This document shows, piece by piece, positions 42,607 to 50,664 of a DNA stretch of 64,000 bases. Every line of letters starts with the position of its first letter. Positions within the stretch are counted from its first letter, which is position 1. Made by a program: the position numbers and the translations under genes. The notes beneath the pieces are model-generated. The model ran no database searches, had not been told where the DNA came from, and worked only from the letters and a program-made list of their open reading frames with translations. Source of the DNA: Chloroflexota bacterium (lineage in GTDB: Bacteria > Chloroflexota > UBA11872); assembly GCA_022824865.1 (NCBI GenBank), contig JAJDZD010000065.1:1-64000 (forward strand), in the 5' to 3' direction.

Positions 42607-45144
42607 ATGTCCTCTTTGCCTCGGTTGTCGCTGATGGCGAGGCGACGTATGCCATCAGCCCATAGATCCGGGCTGTCAGTCGGCGACTTTGCAGGAAGGC
42701 TCCAGTGGGCTGTCCGGCACTGGGCGCTTCGCAGTTGGTGCTGGCCGTTCGTGGCTGCCGTGCTTCTCTATGCGTGCGCCTCCCTATTCACATTTCGGCT
42801 AGCCGGCGACGGCCGCATCCACTTCGCCACCATCGACAACTTCCTGTTCCTGTACACGCTTGAGTGGGAGCGCACCAGCCTGTTCACGGAGCCACACCGG
42901 TTCTTCGAAGGATTGGGCTTCTTCGGAATGGGTGACTCGCTGTTCTATACCCACCTGTTGCTCGGGGGACTGCCCATTTACGCAGTTGTCGCCACGGTCC
43001 TTGGGCCAACTGCTGGTCTCAACTTCCTGGTAATCGTGAGCCCGATCCTGAACGCGACCGTGGCCGCAATCGCGGCTTGGCTTCTGATCGGCCGATGGTG
43101 GCCGGCGGTATTGGCCGGATTCGTCTTCGCCTTCGCACCGTTTCAGCAGGCGTCTGCCGGATTCCTGCACATGCAGATGTTCTGGTGGACGCCACTGGCC
43201 ACAGTGCTCTGGTTCCAGTTCCTGCGACATCCTGCCTGGTGGAAGATCAGCGGAGCGTGGCTGTGCGTCTTCATTCAGTTCGCAACAGGGGTCTATCTGG
43301 GGTTCATTGCCCTGATCACGCTGCTCGCACTCATGGCCTCGGCCTTGTTCTTTCGCGGCCCGCGCACCCTGGACCTCCAGCTTGGAGCCAAATCGATCGC
43401 CGGCATTGTTGTCGCGGCGCTGCCGTTTCTTCCCCTGCTAATGGGATACGTCGGATTCTGGCTGGACAACCAAGCGACACGCACGCTCGACGAAGCGAGG
43501 CATCTGAGCGAGGGTCTCCCTTCGTACATGTCCTCGGCCACGAAGTCTCTGCTCTGGTTTCAGGCAGTCGCTGAGAGGTTTCCCGACGCTTCACCTCTAT
43601 TTCCGAACGTTGTGTCCGCTCCCCTCGCAGTATTTGGACTCGTCATGGGCGTCGCTTACGCCCGGTTTCGAACACCGGTAGTTGGGCTGGTGGGCGCAGG
43701 TCTCCTCCTGTTCCTTCTGTCGCTGGGCCCGGAACTCTGGTGGAATGGGCAGTTGACCGGCCTGGCGCTGCCGTTTGCGACGGCTCACTCAGTGATACCC
43801 GGATTCGCCTCGCTTCGGATCGCCGGACTTCTGGCCGCCGGGACGCTGCTTCCCATGGCCCTGCTGGCGGCAATTGCCGTCGATCGACTCAGTCGCCTGG
43901 GTTGGAAAACTGGTTGGCGAAGGCACGTTATCCCCGCAGCCCTGCTCGTTTTCTGCGCTATCGAGTTTGCTCGGTCCCCGGTGTCCGTCGGACCACCTCC
44001 CAACGAACTGGCCTTGCACGAGGCATTGAAAGAGTCATCCGACGGGGCCGTTGCATTCGCTCCGTCTGGCGCTGAGTTTCTAACGCCCGACCCGTATATG
44101 CATCGAATGTGGTGGTCGCTCAACGGCGGACGCCAGGCGTTGATTGGCGGCTACTCGGGGTTCACGCCACGCGGTACGACTTACCTGGCGCGACTCGTCG
44201 ACTGGACTGACGCGAGCAACAGACGCCTGGTGACCGAAGCGCTCGTGGCATTCGGCGTGCGCTCAATCGTGCTTGACCGGAATTACTTGTCCGAGACGCG
44301 GACCGAGGAATGGCAGGCTGTGATTCAGGAGGTACGGCCGTCTGCAAAGGTGCTGGACACAGGGCGCTTCGTCGTAACTCACCTGGGGCCCGATGGCATC
44401 TCGTCCGCAGGCAACTGGAGCGATGTGAAGGTTCAGCCGGTACTCCACGCCGCGGTTCCCGACGCTGCCATCGTTGTTCCCATCACCCTTCAGAACCATA
44501 CCGATGTCCCGTGGCGGCCTCCGACGGGTCGCCGGACTCGGTCCGGCGAATTTCACTGGACCACCGTCGATGGAAGTCCGACCAGCCAGCAGTCGTTTCG
44601 GTTTCACGTACCGCCACTAATCCCTGCCAATAGCTCGGCACAAGCACTGACCGTTGTCCATGCGCGAACGCCAGCCTTACCCGGTCAATATCAGCTGGCG
44701 CTCACGGTCGATGGAGAGCAAGTCGCAGCCACCGACGTTGTCATTCAGGACCAGACGCTAGCCCTGGAGCCCCGGGCGGTGGAACTGAGCGTGTTCGCCG
44801 TGCCGGACTGCGTTCGGTCCGGAGAGTCAGCCTACGTCCAAGTTACGGCCGAAAACACCGGCGCAAAGGTGTGGGACGGTACGTTTCGACTCGGTACGCG
44901 CTGGGTGGCCCTCGATGGCCAGGGCAGCCTTCCCGAGCCTGAGAGCCGCTTGTTCATGGTCCCCTGGCTGAGGGTCCCAAGCGGGTCCGGGGTCGTCTTC
45001 GAGGGCCTCGTCGAGGCGCCAGCCGAACCCGGCTTCTACAGGCTGACGCTCGGCATGGTAGAGGAGTCCGTGGCGTGGTTTGGGGAACATGAGGTACTCG
45101 TTCACGTGTACGGGTCCGGCGGACGCGAGACCTGCGTGGCCTGA
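42607..45144 (+). CDS. Large multi-pass membrane protein, GT-C-like, with C-terminal beta domains
   Basis: This 845-residue protein has an N-terminal half with about 11-13 membrane segments. A first-loop pattern (FATIDNFLFLYTLEWE, FTEPHRFFEGLGFF) is reminiscent of GT-C glycosyltransferases and YfhO-like proteins. From about residue 470 it becomes soluble. Two beta-rich, immunoglobulin-like repeats follow at about 600-700 and 730-840, each containing a PGxYxLxLxxVxE-type strand. It may transfer lipid-linked sugars or assemble surface polymers. I am not certain of catalytic residues. The first ATG is used; an ATG at 42646 is also possible. Confidence 0.65.
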   Translation: MSSLPRLSLMARRRMPSAHRSGLSVGDFAGRLQWAVRHWALRSWCWPFVAAVLLYACASLFTFRLAGDGRIHFATIDNFLFLYTLEWERTSLFTEPHRFFEGLGFFGMGDSLFYTHLLLGGLPIYAVVATVLGPTAGLNFLVIVSPILNATVAAIAAWLLIGRWWPAVLAGFVFAFAPFQQASAGFLHMQMFWWTPLATVLWFQFLRHPAWWKISGAWLCVFIQFATGVYLGFIALITLLALMASALFFRGPRTLDLQLGAKSIAGIVVAALPFLPLLMGYVGFWLDNQATRTLDEARHLSEGLPSYMSSATKSLLWFQAVAERFPDASPLFPNVVSAPLAVFGLVMGVAYARFRTPVVGLVGAGLLLFLLSLGPELWWNGQLTGLALPFATAHSVIPGFASLRIAGLLAAGTLLPMALLAAIAVDRLSRLGWKTGWRRHVIPAALLVFCAIEFARSPVSVGPPPNELALHEALKESSDGAVAFAPSGAEFLTPDPYMHRMWWSLNGGRQALIGGYSGFTPRGTTYLARLVDWTDASNRRLVTEALVAFGVRSIVLDRNYLSETRTEEWQAVIQEVRPSAKVLDTGRFVVTHLGPDGISSAGNWSDVKVQPVLHAAVPDAAIVVPITLQNHTDVPWRPPTGRRTRSGEFHWTTVDGSPTSQQSFRFHVPPLIPANSSAQALTVVHARTPALPGQYQLALTVDGEQVAATDVVIQDQTLALEPRAVELSVFAVPDCVRSGESAYVQVTAENTGAKVWDGTFRLGTRWVALDGQGSLPEPESRLFMVPWLRVPSGSGVVFEGLVEAPAEPGFYRLTLGMVEESVAWFGEHEVLVHVYGSGGRETCVA

Positions 45145-45285
45145 CCGGGTCCGACGCGTCGTTGGCCGCTTCGAAGTCACAGCGACGCGTATACGGCTTC
45201 CGAAAGCAAGAACGCCCGGGCCCATTGAATGGTCAGGCCTGATTTCCGTTCTGGTTTGGAGTGCGGGGCTTGGGAACGGATTCGG

Positions 45286-45358
45286 AGCCGACGGTCAGAC
45301 TCGAACTGACGACCTGAGCTTTACGAAAGCCCTGCTCTACCAACTGAGCTACGTCGGC
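45286..45358 (-). tRNA. tRNA-Thr (CGT)
   Basis: A full cloverleaf on the minus strand: the acceptor GCCGACG pairs with CGTCGGC, the anticodon loop is TTCGTAA (anticodon CGT) and the T-loop is TTCGAGT. The discriminator base is T, and the CCA end is not encoded (the genome reads CCG), unlike the two tRNA genes at 27 kb. Confidence 0.93.
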
Positions 45359-45440
45359 GCATGCACTCGAATCGTAGCACCGGGTGCTTCAGACTCAGCC
45401 GGCGGCACGGTGACTTGAATGCGGCATGAAGAGCGCCGCT

Positions 45441-46013
45441 TTAGCCGCTCGCGAATGACACGATCTCGTGAAACTCAGGTCGGTATCCATCGCTGGTGTC
45501 GACGACGAGGGTGGGCAGATCCAATCGGATCGGCTGGTAGGCACCAGGCTGATCGACCGCCCGCGGCTCCATACCGGCCAGTCGTTCCGGGCTAGGGTCG
45601 GCGTGGAAGCGCCGGCGCCAGGGCTCGTTGATCCAGCGTTGCCGGCGGCGCTGGCGGGCGACCGCGTCGTCCACCACGCAATTGATGACCCGCACGTCGG
45701 CCAGCTTGCCAAACGCGGTCAGCCGCGGCGCCCAGCGGTGATGCTGGAAGGCGGCCTCCGCAACCAGGGTCACGCCGCGCTGAAGCATAAGGTCGACCAC
45801 ATCGAAGAATGCCGCCGTGGCCGCCTGGTTCGCCGCATCGCCCCGTTCCGGTACGAACGATTCCGAGGTGGCGCCGCAGACAAACCCCTCTTTGATCTCG
45901 TCGCGGCAGATGGCCGGACAGTGCACGGCTTGAGCCAGCGCGCGCGCAAGGGTCGTCTTGCCCGAGGCGGGTGGCCCGCTGACGACGATCAGGGTTGGGC
46001 GCATCCGGCTCAT
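45441..46013 (-). CDS. P-loop kinase of the AAA_33/zeta-like class
   Basis: This 190-residue protein has Walker A GPPASGKTT (about 13-21), a CRDEIKEGF substrate-loop motif and the arginine-rich lid VARQRRRQRW. Pattern and size match small-molecule or nucleoside kinases of the zeta-toxin/chloramphenicol phosphotransferase group. The phosphate acceptor is unknown. It is followed on the same strand by tRNA-Thr and preceded by a Cof-type HAD gene. Confidence 0.8.
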   Translation of the reverse strand: MSRMRPTLIVVSGPPASGKTTLARALAQAVHCPAICRDEIKEGFVCGATSESFVPERGDAANQAATAAFFDVVDLMLQRGVTLVAEAAFQHHRWAPRLTAFGKLADVRVINCVVDDAVARQRRRQRWINEPWRRRFHADPSPERLAGMEPRAVDQPGAYQPIRLDLPTLVVDTSDGYRPEFHEIVSFASG

Positions 46014-46069
46014 CGTAAGTTCACAAAGCCTGGCGATCAGACGGAGCAGAGGGATCCACGGGACCGCAC

Positions 46070-46921
46070 CTAGACGCCGCTCAGCTCCTCGAGCACGCGC
46101 CGCAGGCTGTCGCCGCTTTGCGGAATGACAGCGTCGGCCACGTCAACCAGCGGTTCCGGCGAACCTTGAATAGCAAGCCCTCGGCCGGCCCAATCCAGCA
46201 TCTCGAGGTCGTTGAGGTCATCGCCGACGGCCACGGCATCGACGGCTCGCACGCCCAGTCGCTGGGCAAGCTGCGCCACGACCGCGCCCTTGGTAACGCC
46301 CGGCGGCAGGACTTCGAGCCCGACCGACTCCAGTCGCCGGCTGCGCCAGACGACAATTGAGGCCCGGTCGCCCAGCGCGTTCCGCAGTTCGCGCTCCAGA
46401 TCCGCGCCAATCTCGAAGGGCGCGAGCCCAAATACCTGCGCCGGGGGCGGCGCCAGATCAGGATGGGCCAGGCGGACGACGCGCGCTCCTTTTGGATCGA
46501 GGTAAAGGCGGTAGGGCGGCGACGTTCGCCAGTCGCCTTCAACCAGATAGCGGTCGCCTGACGTGGCCGATTCGATCCAGATCGCCGGAAGCCCGGCGGA
46601 GCGAAACGCCAGGCGCGCTTGATTGGCTACGGCGTGTGAAACTTCGCGCGATTCGATCAGAAGTCCGTCCGCCACGGCGCGTGTCGCGGCGCCGTTGTTG
46701 AGCACCAGGTAGGCGCTCTTCGGCAGCAACCGCGCGGTCTCCCGCATGGTCAGCCAACCGCGGCCCGTGGCGATGACGACCTGGATGCCGCTGTTCGCAA
46801 CGTCACCCAGCGCGGCCAGGATGGTCGGATCGATGGGCGAGCCGGCGCGCGCCAGCGTTCCGTCAACGTCCAGCGCAACGAGTCGAACGCTAATAGTCGT
46901 CGGAGTCCACGACGTCGCCAT
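46070..46921 (-). CDS. Cof-type HAD hydrolase
   Basis: This 283-residue HAD phosphatase has a Cof/C2-type cap. Motif I is ALDVDGTLA (nucleophile Asp in D-V-D-G-T), motif II VIATGRGW, and motifs III-IV TKGAVVAQLAQRLG with VAVGDDLNDLEMLDWAG. The family dephosphorylates sugar phosphates and flavin or pyridoxal cofactors. The ATG at 46921 overlaps the preceding FmdB-like gene by 32 bases; no later canonical start retains motif I. Confidence 0.88.
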   Translation of the reverse strand: MATSWTPTTISVRLVALDVDGTLARAGSPIDPTILAALGDVANSGIQVVIATGRGWLTMRETARLLPKSAYLVLNNGAATRAVADGLLIESREVSHAVANQARLAFRSAGLPAIWIESATSGDRYLVEGDWRTSPPYRLYLDPKGARVVRLAHPDLAPPPAQVFGLAPFEIGADLERELRNALGDRASIVVWRSRRLESVGLEVLPPGVTKGAVVAQLAQRLGVRAVDAVAVGDDLNDLEMLDWAGRGLAIQGSPEPLVDVADAVIPQSGDSLRRVLEELSGV

Positions 46922-47306
46922 CGTCGGGTTCGATGGCGTCGAATTCTTCGTCGGAGGGCATTTCGCCGGATTCCATGCGGTTGAGGACGCCCTCGTATTC
47001 CTGGGGGATATCTTCGCCCATCTCCTCGGACATTCGGCGGGTCATGCGCGCCAAACTGCGCGGATCGCCCGACTCCAGTCCGGGCATCAGTTCGGCCAGC
47101 GCGGCGTCGTCCATGCCAAAGTCATCGCCGCCCAGGTCACCGGAGTCCGCGTGGCCGCCACGCAACAGGGTTGGCCGGGAGAACTGACGCTCCAGGGTCG
47201 ACTGACCGCAGTACGGACAGTCCGGATGTACCACGGCAGCCAGGGTCTTGAATAGGCGCGACGAGCGGCGACCGCAAGCCGTGCAGCGATATTCGTAAAC
47301 AGGCAT
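46890..47306 (-). CDS. FmdB-like zinc ribbon protein
   Basis: This 138-residue protein starts with the FmdB/CxxC_CxxC zinc ribbon: MPVYEYRCTACGRRSSRLF and CPYCG with two C-x-x-C pairs. A long acidic, disordered tail (DSGDLGGDDFGMDDAALAEL; EFDAIEPDDGD) follows. The family is thought to regulate transcription or bind metals. The longer open frame upstream has no family features, so the ATG at 47306 is used. Confidence 0.8.
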   Translation of the reverse strand: MPVYEYRCTACGRRSSRLFKTLAAVVHPDCPYCGQSTLERQFSRPTLLRGGHADSGDLGGDDFGMDDAALAELMPGLESGDPRSLARMTRRMSEEMGEDIPQEYEGVLNRMESGEMPSDEEFDAIEPDDGDVVDSDDY

Positions 47307-47417
47307 TCGTTGCGTAGACCATCCCGCCGGATCGCGTCGATTGTAGGCTCGTTCGATCAAGGGAACCGGGCATCGAGGCGGTAGGCCAGTGTCAGTGAGC
47401 GTGCGCCGGGCGGCTGA

Positions 47418-48632
47418 ATGAGCAGTTTTCGACTCCGTCCGCATGGCCCCTTCCGCGGCGACTGGCGCCGACGCACCGGACCGCGCGCTGCCGGCATCAC
47501 GGCACTGTGCTGGCTGGCACGGTTGGCTATCCGGCCCAAGCCGCCTGAAGGGCGACCGCTGCCCCCCAATCCACGGCTGTCGGCGCTTGTCATCAAGCCG
47601 CTGGCGCTGGGGGACGTGCTGCGCGCCACGGGGTTTACGGCGGCTCTGCGACACGAGTTGCCGGGGGCCGGCATCACCTTTGCCGTGGGCGATTACGCCG
47701 CGCCGGCCCTGGCGAACAATCCGCATATCGACGAGATCATGCCGATGGGCATGCTCGGGACGCCGCGTCGCTATGACGCCAGGCAATACCTGGCGTTCGT
47801 TCGCCGCATCCGCGGACGCCAATTCGACGCGGCCTTTGTGCTCGACAGGTCACCGGCCATGGCGCTTCTGCCGTACTTCGCCCGCATTCCCTACCGCATT
47901 GGGCTGGATAGCCGGCTGCGAGGCTTTGCCCACACCACGCGCCTCTCGGTGGGCATGCAAGATAACGAAGTCGAGACGTACCGTCGGCTAGCTCGCCTGG
48001 CCGGCCTCAACCCGACGGACGACGTATGCGTGTTCCGGCCCACGCAGGCCGATGTGCCTGCCGCGCGACGGCTGGCCGAGGAGTTCGACCTCGACTCGGC
48101 CCCCCTGCGAGTGGTGATCGCACCCGGCGGCGGCGTCAATCCGGGCGCCGTGGACGTGACCAAACGCTGGCCCGCGGAGCGATTTGCCGCGGTGGCCGAC
48201 TGGCTGGTTCAGCGCCGCGGCGCCCGGGTCTGCCTGGTTGGCACCGCTTCGGATAGCCCATCCATCACCGCCATGCGGCGCGCCATGACGCAGCCGGTCG
48301 TCAACCTCGAAGGCCGCACTACATTCGGGCAGTTGGGCGCGCTGATCGCCGGCAGTGATCTGTTCGTGGGTAACGATTCGGCCAGCGCCCAGTTGGCGCT
48401 TGGTGTCGGTACGCCCAGCGTCACCATCTTCACTGCCACCGAGCCGTGGATCTACGGCTCGGACACGCCGCTGGTTGTCTCTGTCTACACCGGTGGCAAG
48501 GCGCAGGGGCTGGGTGGTCCGCCCCGGGTGGACATGGTGACCGCTGCGATCCGCCGGCTGCTAGCGGATCGAACCGACGCGCGCGGTTCTAGCCGGAGTT
48601 CCGGCGCGTCGGAGCCTCCGGCCTCGGATTGA
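47418..48632 (+). CDS. Glycosyltransferase family 9 (heptosyltransferase-like)
   Basis: This 404-residue GT-B-fold enzyme has the N-terminal VIKPLALGDVLRATGFTAAL (G-D motif) and the donor-binding IAPGGGVNPG, KRWPAERFAAVAD and LIAGSDLFVGNDSASAQLALGVGTPSVTIF. The arrangement matches ADP-heptose/lipopolysaccharide heptosyltransferases. In an organism that probably lacks LPS it may build another surface glycan. Its end overlaps the convergent mutY gene by 44 bases. Confidence 0.88.
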   Translation: MSSFRLRPHGPFRGDWRRRTGPRAAGITALCWLARLAIRPKPPEGRPLPPNPRLSALVIKPLALGDVLRATGFTAALRHELPGAGITFAVGDYAAPALANNPHIDEIMPMGMLGTPRRYDARQYLAFVRRIRGRQFDAAFVLDRSPAMALLPYFARIPYRIGLDSRLRGFAHTTRLSVGMQDNEVETYRRLARLAGLNPTDDVCVFRPTQADVPAARRLAEEFDLDSAPLRVVIAPGGGVNPGAVDVTKRWPAERFAAVADWLVQRRGARVCLVGTASDSPSITAMRRAMTQPVVNLEGRTTFGQLGALIAGSDLFVGNDSASAQLALGVGTPSVTIFTATEPWIYGSDTPLVVSVYTGGKAQGLGGPPRVDMVTAAIRRLLADRTDARGSSRSSGASEPPASD

Positions 48633-49401
48633 CGGCCGCTCGGGATCCCACTCGGTAGCCGACGGTTCGCTCCGCGGCCATCACCACGCCCTGCTCGTTC
48701 CAGAACGCAGCCGGCGGACCGCCAGCCACCGCCCGGCACACGCGTCGCAGCGGACAGCCTTGACAGCGAGGCGAACGCGACAGGCATACCGTCGCGCCCA
48801 GGTCCATCAGGCCCTGGTGATAGTCGTAGTGACGCCGAGCCGGAACCAGTTGCTCGGCCAGATCGCGCAGCCGTCGGGTATCCCGGTAGACGGAACCGTC
48901 TGCCGGCAGCCCCACGGCGCGCGTGAGCACCCTCGCGATATTGGTATCCAGCAAGGCCGCGCGACGGCGGAGGCCAAAGACGTACACGGCGGCCGCCGCG
49001 TATGGCCCGAGACCCGGGAGTTCTCGTAGAGCCTCAAGCGAGTCCGGCATCCGGCCGCCGTGTTGCTCTACGACGATACGGGCCATCTCCTTCAGCCAGG
49101 TTCCTCGGACGTGGTAACCCAACGGATCGGTGAGTGCCTTCACGTCCTCCAATGTCGCCGCGTGCAGGTCCTCAACGCTGGGCCAGCGGGCCACGAACTC
49201 CTCGAAGACCGGCGCAACCCGTGCCGCCTGGGTCTGCTGCAGCAGGATTTCGGATACCGCTACCTGGTAGGCCGATGAGATCGAGCGCCAGGGCAGGTCG
49301 CGGCCGGCGCGGCGGTACCACCGCACAATCCGGTCCTGAAAGCTCCGCCGAAACTCTGGATCCACGTCAACCGGCGGCTCGTCCGGGTCGTACAGCGTCA
49401 C
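48589..49401 (-). CDS. mutY: MutY-type adenine DNA glycosylase lacking the NUDIX-like domain
   Basis: This 270-residue base-excision enzyme of the HhH-GPD/FeS class has the catalytic-Glu motif SEILLQQTQ, the helix-hairpin-helix LPGLGPYAAAAV, the conserved LDTNIARVL aspartate loop, and the [4Fe-4S] ligands C-x6-C-x2-C-x5-C in CLSRSPRCQGCPLRRVC. Full MutY proteins have about 350 residues with a C-terminal domain that reads 8-oxoguanine; only about 50 unrelated residues follow here. It could be a short MutY or a related adenine/thymine glycosylase. The start is GTG. Confidence 0.85.
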   Translation of the reverse strand: MTLYDPDEPPVDVDPEFRRSFQDRIVRWYRRAGRDLPWRSISSAYQVAVSEILLQQTQAARVAPVFEEFVARWPSVEDLHAATLEDVKALTDPLGYHVRGTWLKEMARIVVEQHGGRMPDSLEALRELPGLGPYAAAAVYVFGLRRRAALLDTNIARVLTRAVGLPADGSVYRDTRRLRDLAEQLVPARRHYDYHQGLMDLGATVCLSRSPRCQGCPLRRVCRAVAGGPPAAFWNEQGVVMAAERTVGYRVGSRAAVNPRPEAPTRRNSG

Positions 49402-49509
49402 GCGGCGAACGCACTGACCGATGGGTGAGGCGAGGACATTGAGCCGTCCGTGATACTTGCGGACATCCCGATCGCGATCAGACGGCCCTTCCAGGCAACC
49501 GGAGATACA

Positions 49510-50664
49510 TTGACGCGCAGCCTACGCCAGACGTGTCTCGTGCTGATCGGCGCGCTCGCGTTGTGGGCTTGCGGCGACCCGGCGCCGGAATCCGCCGGGC
49601 CGCGCGTGATCTCGGCGCCGTCTGCCCCTCCGGGCGTCGTTGCCGTTCCGCGCACGTCCAACCAACCGCCCCCGCAGGCCTCCGACACAGCCGCCGCCCC
49701 ACCCACGGCAGTTCAACCAGCCGAAGCGCCAACGGCGGCGGCGACGCCGACACCACCGCCGCCAACACCGACCCCCACGCTTCCGCCGTCGTACGCCGTC
49801 GCGCCGGCGCCCGAACCGACCGAGCGCCTCAACCTGCTGGTTCTCGGCGTGGACCAGGCCGAGAGCTTCGTCGGCAATACCGACGTCATCATGGTCGTTA
49901 GCATCGATCAGGCCTCGGAATCGATTTTTGTGCTGTCGCTTCCTCGTGATCTCTGCCTCGGGGCGTGTGACGGGCATTCGTCGCGGATCAACGAGGTGCT
50001 CAAGCGCCGGGGAATGGAGGACCTCAAGCAGACCCTCCGATACGTGACCGGCCTGCAAATCGACCACTGGCTGCTTGTGAACTTTCATGGCGTCGAGGCC
50101 ATCATCGATCAGTTGGGCGGCGTGCGCGTGTGGTCTCCCCGGGAGTTCGATGAGCGTTTCGTCTATTTGGAAACGGGCGAAGAGATTCGGCTGACCCTGG
50201 ACGAAGGCTGGAACACGCTCGATGGTCGCGAGTCCGTGGCCTACGCACGCTCGCGCAAGTACGACCCTGGCGGGGACTTCGCGCGCATTTGCCGGCAGCA
50301 GCAGGTGGTTCGCGGGCTCCGCGAGCAATCGCTCTCGCCGGCCCTGGTCGTCAACGCGCCCGGCCTGATCGCCAGCCTGAGCGGAGCCTTCAAGACCGAC
50401 TTTCCAATCGGGAGCGTGCCGGCACTTGGAAACCTGCTGCTGAGCATCCCTCCGGAACGCATTAACTCGTGGGCGGTCCACGCGCGCGGCCACGATCTGA
50501 TGGTTCCGGAAGAGGGGCTGGACGGCGCAATCCTGTGGCGGCCGGACCTGCACGCCATTCGCGACTTTGTGCAGGACAGCTTGCTTGAATCAACCCGCGT
50601 CCACCTGGACAAGCAAGGCAACCCGACCTTCGTGCGCGATAATTGCGAGAGCTACTTCCCCTAG
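49510..50664 (+). CDS. LytR-CpsA-Psr (LCP) family lipoprotein
   Basis: This protein of about 384 residues attaches glycopolymers to the cell envelope. From TTG 49510 (GGAG seven bases upstream) it begins with a lipoprotein signal ending LWAC (Cys21). A Pro/Ala/Thr-rich spacer of about 85 residues follows, then an LCP domain: LNLLVLGVDQ, DVIMVVSID, FVLSLPRDLCLG (Arg and Asp of the active site), GVEAIIDQLGGV, LDGRESVAYARSR. The frame is open to GTG 49450, but that start would spoil the signal peptide. It probably works with the surface-glycan genes nearby. Confidence 0.88.
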   Translation: MTRSLRQTCLVLIGALALWACGDPAPESAGPRVISAPSAPPGVVAVPRTSNQPPPQASDTAAAPPTAVQPAEAPTAAATPTPPPPTPTPTLPPSYAVAPAPEPTERLNLLVLGVDQAESFVGNTDVIMVVSIDQASESIFVLSLPRDLCLGACDGHSSRINEVLKRRGMEDLKQTLRYVTGLQIDHWLLVNFHGVEAIIDQLGGVRVWSPREFDERFVYLETGEEIRLTLDEGWNTLDGRESVAYARSRKYDPGGDFARICRQQQVVRGLREQSLSPALVVNAPGLIASLSGAFKTDFPIGSVPALGNLLLSIPPERINSWAVHARGHDLMVPEEGLDGAILWRPDLHAIRDFVQDSLLESTRVHLDKQGNPTFVRDNCESYFP

